A DNA stretch of 53,982 bases from Anaerolineae bacterium. Lineage in GTDB: Bacteria > Chloroflexota > Anaerolineae > Anaerolineales > RBG-16-64-43. The position numbers and the translations under genes are program-made. The notes beneath the pieces are model-generated. The model ran no database searches and had not been told where the DNA came from. It saw nothing but the letters and a program-made list of their open reading frames with translations. Location of the stretch: contig PLND01000053.1 in assembly GCA_003141675.1 (NCBI GenBank), positions 6,153 through 60,134 of the forward strand, in the 5' to 3' direction. This document shows, one piece after another, positions 18,337-25,716 of the stretch. Numbering within the stretch: position 1 is the stretch's first letter; each line of letters starts with the position of its first letter.

Positions 18337-19173
18337 CTACTTCAACCGGATGCGCGGGGCGGGGTTTTTTTTCAGTTTGACCCGTCCCGGCCGCAACAGT
18401 TCGCGCTCGTCCACCGGAAACGCGTGCGGATGGTCGGCCCGGTAGGCCCGGCTCCAGCGCGCGGCATCCGGATCCCAGGGGAAGGGCGGCTTGGTGGGAT
18501 CGTCGTGGAAGTTCTTGTACTGCACCATTTCGCCCAGCATGATCACCAGTCGGTCCAGCGAACGGCTGGCGGTCCACCAGGCCACGTCGATGCAAACTGT
18601 TTTGTTGAGATGGTGAATATTCGGATGCCAGATCGGGGTCAGCCATTTCAGCCCGGGCCAGCGCTGCGGATACTGGTTGTGCAGGTAGATTTCCACCTGA
18701 TGATGGCTGGAATATTTGGGCCGCCCCAGTTTGTCGATTGCGGCGATTCCCTTACATCGGTACGTGACGATGTACCGTTCCGGCGCGGGGGATCCCCTGG
18801 AATCCACAGCCTCGAAAGTAATCAGGCTGCTCTGGGCGGCCAGTTCGCGCATCAACTCGTAATCCGCGATCAACCGGCGCACGCGCGGGCTTTGGGAGAG
18901 CGCCATGCCGCCGGCGGTGATGTCCGCCGTCAGGATCAAGCGGTCGCCGGAGGGAATCTTGGCCGAGGCGAGGGTTTCGTCCTCGCGCAGCTCGCGGCCC
19001 AGCGCCTTGCTGTCCATGCGGTATCCCATCGGCCGACCATCGGGTCCGACGGTGGGCAGTTTGAGAAGCGACGTGAGCTCCGCCATCAGGTCGCGCACCG
19101 GCGCGTCGTCGGGTACGTCGGCGGTGCGGGCGCCGCCGCTGGGCAAAACGATGGTCACGGATAGATCAGCCAT
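18337..19173 (-). CDS. ubiquitin-like domain fused to E2 conjugating enzyme
   Basis: This 278-residue protein has an N-terminal YukD-like Ubl (1-88) ending TADITAGG, then an E2/UBC fold (about 95-245). The E2 core shows the canonical order: a P-rich strand (YPQRWPGLKWLTPIW), the HPN triad (H183-P184-N185), and the catalytic cysteine C194 in KTVCIDVAWW with the following tryptophans. A basic tail ends GRVKLKKNPAPRIRLK. It should accept activated Ubl from the E1 as a thioester and pass it to substrate. The GG junction could be cut by the JAMM to release a second Ubl, or the fused domain could regulate the E2. AAGGAG precedes the ATG. Confidence 0.93.
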   Translation of the reverse strand: MADLSVTIVLPSGGARTADVPDDAPVRDLMAELTSLLKLPTVGPDGRPMGYRMDSKALGRELREDETLASAKIPSGDRLILTADITAGGMALSQSPRVRRLIADYELMRELAAQSSLITFEAVDSRGSPAPERYIVTYRCKGIAAIDKLGRPKYSSHHQVEIYLHNQYPQRWPGLKWLTPIWHPNIHHLNKTVCIDVAWWTASRSLDRLVIMLGEMVQYKNFHDDPTKPPFPWDPDAARWSRAYRADHPHAFPVDERELLRPGRVKLKKNPAPRIRLK

Positions 19174-19235
19174 TGTGTCGGGCTCCTTGTGTTACAAGAA
19201 TTTACATCCGTATCGTTCGCGTTCCCGCCGGAAGG

Positions 19236-19970
19236 TCAGGTGTGATAATGCGGAACCTGGCACATTCCGGTGATATCCCAGCAATCCTTGTGGTGGCGGG
19301 TGTGGCAGATCGGGCACACGACCACTCCGCGCGGATCCCTCGCCTCGATCGGTTGCAGGCAGTAGGGGCATTTGTATTTCTCGGCCCCGGTCAGGCGGAT
19401 CTCGGCATCGGGCCGCGCCCTTTGGAAGAACCGCAGTACGCCGCCGAAGCGATTGCGGGATGGGCGCGCGTCCTTTGCCGGCGCAGTGGCTTTAATTTTC
19501 TTTTCCAGTGCGGCGGATGGCTGCGGTTCCCCCAGAACCTCTCCGGCTGGTGCGGGGGCGGCGCGTTTCCTCCAGGCAACGAGGGCGAGCGCGGATGTGG
19601 CGGCGCCGATCGCCATCAATCCCAACGCCCCCCAATCCGGACGTCTCTCCGCGGGGAGGGTGGGATCGGCGCCGACCAGTCCCTGGGTCAGCCAACCCAT
19701 GATCAACAAGCTCAGCAATGTGGCGGTGATCGCGGCGGTTAATCGCAGCGGAAACGAAAACCGGCGAAAGAAAAGACGGGAGACGAACCCCAGGAAGATG
19801 CCTGCTCCCGCAGCGGCCGCGATTGCATAAACCCACGGCAAGATTGTGTCGTTGACCACCCCGGCAACCGCGAACCCCGCCGCCGTGAAACAAGCCAGCA
19901 GCGCCAGAAGTTCCAATCGGAACAGCAGCAGAAACAATCTCGGTGAGGAGTAAGGCTGGGAACCGCTCAC
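19236..19970 (-). CDS. four-TM protein with C-terminal RING-like zinc domain (candidate E3)
   Basis: This 244-residue protein has four TM helices (about 12-38, 44-64, 74-96, 113-133), a flexible Ala/Pro/Lys-rich linker, and a compact C-terminal zinc module (201-243). The ligands fit a binuclear treble-clef/RING: C201-x2-C204, C219-x2-C222, H226 or H227 and C230, C237 and H241 or H243. The segment CPICHTRHHKDCW is typical of the prokaryotic RING family 1. The gene starts with GTG overlapping the E1 stop (GTGA), so the two are coupled. A membrane-bound E3 that holds the E2 is inferred; a pure structural zinc ribbon is possible. Confidence 0.85.
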   Translation of the reverse strand: MSGSQPYSSPRLFLLLFRLELLALLACFTAAGFAVAGVVNDTILPWVYAIAAAAGAGIFLGFVSRLFFRRFSFPLRLTAAITATLLSLLIMGWLTQGLVGADPTLPAERRPDWGALGLMAIGAATSALALVAWRKRAAPAPAGEVLGEPQPSAALEKKIKATAPAKDARPSRNRFGGVLRFFQRARPDAEIRLTGAEKYKCPYCLQPIEARDPRGVVVCPICHTRHHKDCWDITGMCQVPHYHT

Positions 19971-21640
19971 GGCACACTCTCGTCCGGTGCCGTTTTTTCG
20001 TCGTGTAGAACGATCCGTCCGGCCGCCGGGCCCTTGTCTCCCTCATCCGGTTCCACGGCTTCCCCCAGGGAGATGCGTTCACGCAGCGGGATGGCAGAAA
20101 CGGCTTCCGGATTTTCGAAATGCCGGAAGTGCAGCGTCTCGGAAAGATCGCCGGTTAATTCGTAGAACCGAAACTCGCTTGAGTTGCGGGCGCGCAGAAT
20201 GTGAAGGGGGGGCACGCCCACGCTGGAAAGCGTCCGCTCCAGGAAGGTCTCGTCGCCGCGGATCTCGTGTGTCAGCTCGATTTCGCGCAGCAGGCCGCAG
20301 GACGGACAGTGGCCGGCTTCGAAGGTCACCGCTTCGAGCGGACGCAAGACCTCCTCGCGGGTGTGGCAACTCGGGCAGGTGAGAGAGAGGATCAATTCCT
20401 GATCCAGTTCGATCACGGCGTCGGACCCCAGATCCTGGCGCACCAGGCGCAACATCTCGGAGAGGGTTGTGCGGGAAGCACGCGCCGGAAGCTCGATCAC
20501 CTCGCCGTAGACCCAGTGGCTCTCGCAATCCTCGCGCGGGACATAGGCGCTGGTGTGCATCTCGTTGGTCAATCCGTTGAAATGCACAACCTTGCCTGCT
20601 TCCACCGGCATCCCGTGGATCAGCTTGAGCGCTTCCTGAGCCTGCATGCCGCCGATGATCGACGCGATCGTGGGAGTGGTCGGGACTTTTCCCAGGAGGA
20701 TGTTTTGCCGAGCCAGCAGCGGGCAGGAATAGCGCAGGGAAAGATCGCGCCGCGCCTGCTCGGTGAGCGTGCATTCGAAACAGGCTCCGCGGCCGGGGAC
20801 GAACGTGCGCACCAGTCCCAGCAACTCCTGGATGGCGCCGTCGACCCACGGCTTGTTCATCCAATAGCAGAAGCGGTTCAACGCCAGCCGGGCTTCGCGG
20901 TTATCGAGGCATCCGATCACGGCGTCCATGCGCCGGATGATTCCCAGGCCCAGCTGGGTGGTCACGTCCCCATCGAGGTATTGGACGTGCACATGTGGAT
21001 TGAGGCTCCTGGCGCGCGAGGCGACAACCTGGGCTTTGCTGCGTTTGGTATCCCCCTCGCGGAAGAGCACCGAGCGACTGAGGTTGGCCGCCTCGACCGT
21101 ATCGAAATCGACGATAAAAAGGTGTCCGATACCCATCAGGGCGAGGTTCTTGATCACTTCGTTGCCGAGCGCGCCCGCGCCCACCACCATCACATTGGCG
21201 TCCCGGACCTTGTCCTTCTCCCACCAGGAAATGAATTCGAAAGTTCCCAGCCGGTCCGTTTGCAGATTGGGAACGTGGAGCGGTTTTTCCGAGCTAGCGG
21301 GGAGGCGGTGCGGGCCGCTCGGGGTTTCTCCGCCGGGCGGGGTTTTTTCCGCGCCAAGCTGCCGGTAGGCGCCGGCCAGGTCGCGGGCCGCCGCGAGATT
21401 GTCGGCGTCCAGTTTGCACGCGAACCATCCCACGCCGGCCCGGGCTTCGATCAGACCGTTTTCTTCCATAGCCTTGAGCGCCTCGCGTAGCGTGGCGCGG
21501 CTGATATCCAGTTGCTGGATCAACTCCCTTTCGGAGGGGAGTTGTTCACCGGCCTTAATCGATCCATCGAGCACAGAGCCCGACAGACGCCCGGCGACAG
21601 CCTGTGATAATGACACGTGTCCGATCGGTAATATCTTCAT
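19967..21640 (-). CDS. GntR winged-helix fused to E1-like ubiquitin-activating enzyme (ThiF/UBA)
   Basis: This 557-residue protein opens with a GntR winged helix (about 3-75; QLPSERELIQQLDISRATLR, GLIEARAGVGWF), replacing the usual small-molecule effector domain by an E1. The adenylation domain (about 148-345) has the nucleotide loop VVGAGALGN, the acidic strand end IVDFDTVEAANLSRSVLF and the CLDNREAR segment. Candidate catalytic cysteine is C306 in RYSCPL; C287/C290 (CFEC) and the CPSC pairs at 422-425 and 445-448 look like zinc ligands. The ATG at 21640 is preferred over a TTG at 21706 because the TTG lies in the -35 box. It is the first gene of the operon and probably represses it. Confidence 0.92.
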   Translation of the reverse strand: MKILPIGHVSLSQAVAGRLSGSVLDGSIKAGEQLPSERELIQQLDISRATLREALKAMEENGLIEARAGVGWFACKLDADNLAAARDLAGAYRQLGAEKTPPGGETPSGPHRLPASSEKPLHVPNLQTDRLGTFEFISWWEKDKVRDANVMVVGAGALGNEVIKNLALMGIGHLFIVDFDTVEAANLSRSVLFREGDTKRSKAQVVASRARSLNPHVHVQYLDGDVTTQLGLGIIRRMDAVIGCLDNREARLALNRFCYWMNKPWVDGAIQELLGLVRTFVPGRGACFECTLTEQARRDLSLRYSCPLLARQNILLGKVPTTPTIASIIGGMQAQEALKLIHGMPVEAGKVVHFNGLTNEMHTSAYVPREDCESHWVYGEVIELPARASRTTLSEMLRLVRQDLGSDAVIELDQELILSLTCPSCHTREEVLRPLEAVTFEAGHCPSCGLLREIELTHEIRGDETFLERTLSSVGVPPLHILRARNSSEFRFYELTGDLSETLHFRHFENPEAVSAIPLRERISLGEAVEPDEGDKGPAAGRIVLHDEKTAPDESVP

Positions 21641-21649
21641 AGGTTGGCT

Positions 21650-21674
21650 GGTATGCTGGTCAGACCAGTATACC
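21650..21674. promoter_or_regulatory. 25-bp palindromic operator with FadR/GntR-type core
   Basis: The site has core CTGGTCAGACCAG (21656-21668) extended by GGTAT/ATACC arms. Apart from the centre, only one symmetric pair mismatches. The TGGT-N3-ACCA core matches the FadR-subfamily GntR consensus. It covers the predicted transcription start of the E1 gene and ends 10 bp before its ATG, the expected place for autorepression by the winged helix of the E1. Confidence 0.8.
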
Positions 21675-21678
21675 AACA

Positions 21679-21706
21679 ATTCTAAAAGGTTTTTAAGGCT
21701 TGTCAA
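21679..21706 (-). promoter_or_regulatory. sigma-70-type promoter of the ubiquitin-like operon
   Basis: On the minus strand TTGACA (21706-21701) is followed after 16 nt by TAGAAT (21684-21679). The predicted start falls near 21672, inside the palindromic operator. Both hexamers are near consensus, so the operon should be strong when not repressed. Confidence 0.75.
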
Positions 21707-22099
21707 TGGTCAATTTAATAGGCAAAAATGCTTTTTCCAATAATAGAAGCTTTTTTATTAAGGTCGCCGTCCTGTTTATAAAATGGTGAAGAATTATTCG
21801 AGGAACTGACCATTTTGGCGTTATTTCAAAAACAGTTTAATCAGCCACATTCCCTGGGATGCAAAAAAGTCACTATGGTTCGATGCGATTAAGTTTGACA
21901 AAATCGAATGCCGCTCGAAATTTCTTTCTTTTGACCGATAATTGGTTGAAAATCATTCCGATTGATCCATGAATCTAAAAAAAATACGCTATAATCCGGC
22001 TCAACTAGATCGAAGGAGAGGTTGGTTTGCTCTCCTGCATTTCCGGCGAGTTCCTTTGGGGAAGGAACCGATCTCATCCCTTTTTCTCATGGAGGAAAA
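21707..22099. other. intergenic region between divergent operons
   Basis: This 393-bp AT-rich gap separates the ubiquitin-like operon from the amino-acid ABC operon. It contains the -10 box at 21990-21995 and a leader of about 100 nt before the binding-protein gene. No further ORF or RNA gene is supported. Confidence 0.5.
21990..21995 (+). promoter_or_regulatory. -10 box upstream of the amino-acid ABC operon
   Basis: A perfect TATAAT lies 105 bp before the binding-protein ATG. No good -35 is seen at normal spacing. The leader that follows has no obvious riboswitch. Confidence 0.45.
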
Positions 22100-22867
22100 A
22101 TGAAGATACGATCTTTGGTGATCCTTTCCGTCCTCATGGTGGCCGCCATGCTGATTTCCGGTTGCAGTGGTGGTATCTTGGGAGGCAAACCCAAATACAC
22201 CGTCGCCACCGACGCCACCTGGTACCCCTTCGAGTTTGTGGATGAGAACTCCAAGGAGATCGTCGGATTCGATATCGATCTGATGAAGGCCATCGCGGAT
22301 AAAGAAGGCATCCAGGTGGAATTCAAGAATGTCGCTTGGGAGGCCCTTCTGGCAGGGATGGCCCAATGCCAGTACGACGCGGCGATTTCCTCGATCTCCA
22401 TCACCGAGGACCGCAAACCGAATATGCTTTTCTCCGATCCGTACTACACGGTCGGACAGCAGGTAGTGGTGGCCGCCGATAACGCCACCATCAAGGGTAA
22501 AGACGATCTGAGCGGAAAAAAGGTGGGCGCGCAAATATCCACCACCGGCGCCATTGAAATCGGAAAGATCACCGGGGCGGAGCTGGTGAACTTCGATACC
22601 ATCGGCCTGGCCTTCCAGGCGCTAATGAACGGCAGCATCGACGCCGTGGTGGCCGATAACGTCATGGCCCTGGGTTACGTCAGCAAGTATTCCGACAAAA
22701 TGAAAGCCGCGGGAGATCCCTTTACCGGCGAGTCGATCGGCATTGCCGTATGCAAAACCAAACCCGATCTCCTCAAGAAGATGAACGACGGTCTGGCGAA
22801 AGTCACAGCGGAGAATTTGATCGACACACTCAACACCCAGTGGGTGAAGAATCAAAAATTGCCGTAA
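22100..22867 (+). CDS. amino-acid ABC transporter substrate-binding lipoprotein
   Basis: This 255-residue protein has a lipoprotein signal ending LISGC and then a family-3 solute-binding fold (SBP_bac_3). Typical motifs are the N-terminal YTVATDATWYPFEFVDE, IVGFDIDLMKAIA and the segment AALSSISIT-like DAAISSISITEDRK. It binds a polar or charged amino acid outside the membrane. GGAGG lies 4-5 nt before the ATG at 22100. It is followed by a terminator-like hairpin, then the permease and ATPase genes, so the binding protein is probably made in excess. The exact amino acid is not readable from sequence. Confidence 0.93.
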   Translation: MKIRSLVILSVLMVAAMLISGCSGGILGGKPKYTVATDATWYPFEFVDENSKEIVGFDIDLMKAIADKEGIQVEFKNVAWEALLAGMAQCQYDAAISSISITEDRKPNMLFSDPYYTVGQQVVVAADNATIKGKDDLSGKKVGAQISTTGAIEIGKITGAELVNFDTIGLAFQALMNGSIDAVVADNVMALGYVSKYSDKMKAAGDPFTGESIGIAVCKTKPDLLKKMNDGLAKVTAENLIDTLNTQWVKNQKLP

Positions 22868-22873
22868 GGTCTT

Positions 22874-22908
22874 ACCGCGGGGCGGATAAAACGCCTCGCG
22901 GTTTTTTT
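22874..22908 (+). terminator. intra-operon terminator/attenuator
   Basis: ACCGCGGGGCG pairs with CGCCTCGCGGT (one G-T wobble) over a 7-nt loop, followed by seven T residues. It lies 7 bp after the binding-protein stop. Partial read-through would give the usual excess of binding protein over membrane subunits. Confidence 0.8.
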
Positions 22909-22911
22909 ACG

Positions 22912-22961
22912 CGAAGGGCGCTCCGCATGCCCGAAACCGCTAGGCTGGGGAGCGCCCTTCG
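22912..22961. repeat. 13-bp inverted repeat before the permease gene
   Basis: CGAAGGGCGCTCC (22912-22924) is exactly complementary to 22949-22961. It follows the attenuator directly and ends 22 bp before the permease start. It may shape the processed 5' end of the downstream mRNA. Confidence 0.6.
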
Positions 22962-22983
22962 TTTGAAACTTGGATTATTGCCC

Positions 22984-23817
22984 ATGGAAAAAACCAAAAA
23001 AGAATTGGAACCGCTTCCGCAAAAAGGGATAATCTCCTCCCCTGGCGAAGAGCTCGGGGCGCATATGGATCCCTGGTGGGGTCTGGTGATCGGCGCCGTG
23101 ATCCTGGTGATTGTGCTGATCGTGGCGGTTCCGAATCCGTATAAAAGAATTTTCCGTTTTGTATCGGACGGGATCAGCATAACGATCATCACCACGCTGA
23201 TCTCCTTCGTATTGATGATCTTCCTGGGATTGCTGGGCGGGCTCGGGCGCAACTCGAAAAACCGGCTGGCAAATGGAATCGCCTCGTTGTATGTGGAAAT
23301 CATCCGCGGCATTCCGCTTCTGGTGCAATTGATTTTCTGGTACTACGCCTTCCCCTCGCTGGCGCAAAGCCTGGGGGATCAATTCCATATCGCCGCCCTC
23401 TCGGGTTTCCAGGCCGCGGCGTTGCCGATGGCGATCCTTGGTTTGACCATCTGTTACGGAGCCTACATGAGCGAAATCTTCCGTGCCGGGATTCAGAGCA
23501 TCCCCAAAGGACAAATTGAAGCGGCCCGCAGCTTGGGGATGAGCAATGGGCAGACGATGCAGCATGTGGTCCTGCCCCAGGCGGTACGGGTGATCCTGCC
23601 CCCGGTGGGGAACGAGTTCGTCTCGCTCCTCAAAGATTCCTCCCTGGTCAGTGTGGTGGCCGTCACCGATATGACCCGCCGGGGCCAGGAATTCATGGGG
23701 GCGACCTTCATCACCCTCCCGACCTGGGCGATGGTGGCGCTCTTATATCTGGTGATGACGCTGTTCTCGGCGCGGATCGTCGCGTGGATCGAAAAGCGCG
23801 TGAAGTATGAAAGGTGA
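22984..23817 (+). CDS. amino-acid ABC transporter permease (HisM/GlnP type)
   Basis: This 277-residue permease has a cytosolic N-terminus of about 30 residues, then about five to six TM helices. The BPD_transp_1 EAA motif is seen in [20 protein letters not shown], and [14 protein letters not shown] is the family hallmark. There is only one permease gene, so a homodimer is expected. The ATG at 22984 is used because homology begins shortly after it; the ribosome binding site is weak. The ATPase gene starts 4 nt after the stop. Confidence 0.92.
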   Translation: MEKTKKELEPLPQKGIISSPGEELGAHMDPWWGLVIGAVILVIVLIVAVPNPYKRIFRFVSDGISITIITTLISFVLMIFLGLLGGLGRNSKNRLANGIASLYVEIIRGIPLLVQLIFWYYAFPSLAQSLGDQFHIAALSGFQAAALPMAILGLTICYGAYMSEIFRAGIQSIPKGQIEAARSLGMSNGQTMQHVVLPQAVRVILPPVGNEFVSLLKDSSLVSVVAVTDMTRRGQEFMGATFITLPTWAMVALLYLVMTLFSARIVAWIEKRVKYER

Positions 23818-23821
23818 GACA

Positions 23822-24583
23822 ATGGAAAACCCGGCCGGCGCGGATCCAATCATCCGCATCGAAAAAGTGTGCAAACGGTTCGGCGCCTGTGAAGCATTGC
23901 GCGGGGTGAGCCTCGCGGTGAACCGAAAGGAAGTCGTCGTGATCATCGGCCCTTCCGGCTCCGGAAAATCCACTCTCCTGCGGTGCATCAACCGCCTGGA
24001 GGAATACGATTCCGGGCGGATCACGGTCGACGGCATTCCGCTGGATACGGCGAAAAATATCAACGCGGTCCGCACCGAAGTGGGGATGGTCTTCCAGTCG
24101 TTCAATTTGTTCGCGCATCTAACCGCGCTCGATAACATCACTTTGGCGCAGCGGATCGTCCGCAAGCGCAACCGGCAGGAAGCCGAACGGGTGGCCCGGG
24201 AACTCCTCGAGAAGGTGGGCATTCCCGAAAAGGCAAATTTTCGTCCGGCGCAACTTTCCGGCGGCCAGCAACAGCGCGTCGCCATCGCGCGGGCCCTGGC
24301 GATGAATCCGCGGATCATGCTGTTCGACGAGCCCACCAGCGCATTGGATCCGGAAATGATCAACGAGGTGGTGGAGGTCATGGAGAAGCTGGCGTACGAA
24401 GGGATGACGATGGTTGTGGTCTCCCATGAAATGGGGTTCGCTCGCGCCGCGGCCGACCGGGTACTGTTCATGGATGAGGGTCAGTTCATCGAGGAGGGAA
24501 CCCCGGACGATCTATTCGATCATCCTAAGCAGGAACGGACCAAGGCATTCCTGGGGAAGGTCTTGCATATCCATAATCAATAA
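23822..24583 (+). CDS. amino-acid ABC transporter ATPase (GlnQ/HisP type)
   Basis: This 253-residue ATPase has Walker [10 protein letters not shown] (43-51), Q-loop VFQSFNLF, signature [15 protein letters not shown], Walker [13 protein letters not shown] and the switch histidine in [10 protein letters not shown]. Length and motifs are those of polar amino-acid importers. The ATG at 23822 is preferred over one at 23807 because AAGGTGAG lies just ahead; the longer form would overlap the permease stop. A strong terminator follows. Confidence 0.94.
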   Translation: MENPAGADPIIRIEKVCKRFGACEALRGVSLAVNRKEVVVIIGPSGSGKSTLLRCINRLEEYDSGRITVDGIPLDTAKNINAVRTEVGMVFQSFNLFAHLTALDNITLAQRIVRKRNRQEAERVARELLEKVGIPEKANFRPAQLSGGQQQRVAIARALAMNPRIMLFDEPTSALDPEMINEVVEVMEKLAYEGMTMVVVSHEMGFARAAADRVLFMDEGQFIEEGTPDDLFDHPKQERTKAFLGKVLHIHNQ

Positions 24584-24601
24584 TGGTTGTCATTTCCGAT
24601 G

Positions 24602-24645
24602 AAAAAACCGCAGGGGCGGATCGCGATCCGCCCCTGCGGTTTTTT
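24602..24645. terminator. bidirectional terminator built on a GGGGCGGATC palindrome
   Basis: A 20-bp perfect stem (AAAAAACCGCAGGGGCGGAT with its complement at 24626-24645) separates the convergent ATPase and translin-like genes. T runs are present on both strands. The GC core GGGGCGGATCGCGATCCGCCCC resembles the dispersed palindrome at 27043-27072. Confidence 0.9.
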
Positions 24646-24677
24646 ATAGGTGGGTTGCCTGTTTATAAAGCCCCGCG

Positions 24678-25313
24678 TTATTTCTTTTGCAGCGATTGTT
24701 CGAGCGCGGCGGCGGCGCGCTCTGCGGATTCCAGGCGCAGACTGAGCGTCAGATCGCCGCGGGTGCGTTCTGTAACCCCCCGAACCAAATCCGTGGTGCG
24801 GCGCAATCCCCCGGTCAGCGCGTCGGGGTAATCCAACGTCACCAGCAGCGAGTAGATATCGTCCATCAATCCAAGCAATCGCTCCGCTTCGGCGTTTCCG
24901 CCGCGGCGCAGCATGTCCAAGCTCCGACGCCGCAGTTCGCCGGCGGCCTCGCCCAGACCGTTGAGGTAGGGTGCAACATCCACTTCCAAGTCCGCCGCGC
25001 TCGGCAACGGAAGCTCGCCCACCAGCGCGAACACGATGCTCGCCTCCGAAAGCTCCTTGAGTGCATCCTGGGTGTATCCGGCGAAGTACAGGTCCGGATA
25101 GTCCGCCAACCCCTGCTGCATTTCCTTGGCCTGGGTGCGTGCCTGGCGGAGATTTTCCTCGGCCAGCGCGCGCTCGTCGCGGTGCACCGCACGGATGGCA
25201 AGCGACGAGTAGCGGATCACCGCACGCGATTGTTCGAGCGCCCGGTCGCGGGCCGTGTTTTTGGCACGCAGCAACGCGTGCATTTGTTCGCCGATCGCGT
25301 CCAATCCTTCCAT
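24678..25313 (-). CDS. translin-family protein
   Basis: This 211-residue all-helical protein matches the translin superfamily. The N-terminal helix RDRALEQSRAVIRYSSLAIR followed by VHR, and the C-terminal region with LVTLDYPDAL, GLRRTTDLVRG and TERTRGDL, follow the family pattern. Eukaryotic translin/TRAX bind and cleave RNA; archaeal and bacterial members also form ring-like assemblies, with less certain roles. It is the last of a minus-strand run ssb, DUF3467, translin, with only 4 bp to the DUF3467 gene. Start at 25313 is the first ATG with homology. Confidence 0.8.
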   Translation of the reverse strand: MEGLDAIGEQMHALLRAKNTARDRALEQSRAVIRYSSLAIRAVHRDERALAEENLRQARTQAKEMQQGLADYPDLYFAGYTQDALKELSEASIVFALVGELPLPSAADLEVDVAPYLNGLGEAAGELRRRSLDMLRRGGNAEAERLLGLMDDIYSLLVTLDYPDALTGGLRRTTDLVRGVTERTRGDLTLSLRLESAERAAAALEQSLQKK

Positions 25314-25317
25314 GGTC

Positions 25318-25668
25318 CTAACCTTCTTTCGGGGATTCCGGAGCAGGGTCTCCCGTCGGTTTGCGGAAGAGCTGTTCGGCCAGCGATGGCCCTTCCGGCA
25401 TGCGGATCTCGCCGTATTGCTTTTCGAATTTGGCGAGATTCTCGCCCAGTGCGCGATGCAGCGCTTTGGCGCACAGCGGAGTGAGGATCACCCGCGCGTA
25501 AATCCGCGCCTTCGGCATCGCCGGCAGGATGCGCGCGAAGTCGATCACCATCTCGGCCGGCGAGTGGGCGATCAGGGCAAGGTTGGAGTACACCGGTTCG
25601 AGGGTTCCCGGCAGTTCGATCGGAATCGGCTGGGGAGCGGCCGGAGGATTGGATTGCTGTTCGCTCAT
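25318..25668 (-). CDS. DUF3467 family protein
   Basis: This 116-residue protein shows the DUF3467 pattern: a short Pro-rich N-terminus, then PVYSNLALIAHSPAEMVIDF, ARIYARVILTPLCAKALHRA and LGENLAKFEKQYGEI. The function of the family is unknown, although it is widespread and often near transcription or replication genes. The ATG at 25668 is preceded by GAGGTGG. A terminator sits between it and ssb upstream, while the translin-like gene follows 4 bp after its stop. Confidence 0.8.
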   Translation of the reverse strand: MSEQQSNPPAAPQPIPIELPGTLEPVYSNLALIAHSPAEMVIDFARILPAMPKARIYARVILTPLCAKALHRALGENLAKFEKQYGEIRMPEGPSLAEQLFRKPTGDPAPESPKEG

Positions 25669-25679
25669 CACCACCTCGC

Positions 25680-25708
25680 AAAAAAAAAGGCGGGGGATTC
25701 GCCCCGCC
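25680..25708 (-). terminator. intrinsic terminator between ssb and the DUF3467 gene
   Basis: On the minus strand GGCGGGG pairs with CCCCGCC over a short loop and is followed by nine T residues. It lies 9 bp after the ssb stop and 12 bp before the DUF3467 ATG, so DUF3467 and translin would be made by read-through. Confidence 0.85.
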
Positions 25709-25716
25709 ACTACTAC

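Noticed and set aside
17775-19173. Type VII (ESX) secretion cluster, because the Ubl is YukD/EsaB-like
   Set aside because: No WXG100 protein, EssC ATPase or EccD-type membrane partner is present; E1, E2 and JAMM genes fit conjugation instead.
20201-21490. A 429-codon plus-strand frame opposite the E1 gene
   Set aside because: It is the complement of the E1 coding frame; its sequence is His/Arg/Gly-rich without domains, while the minus frame has E1 and GntR motifs.
19967-21640. MoeB/ThiF for molybdopterin or thiamine biosynthesis
   Set aside because: Neighbours include an E2 with HPN...Cys, a JAMM enzyme and a RING-like protein but no MoaD, MoaE or ThiS/ThiG genes.
15038-21640. CBASS antiphage operon, in which E1/E2-JAB genes also occur
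   Set aside because: No CD-NTase (cGAS-like) gene or known CBASS effector lies in or beside the cluster.
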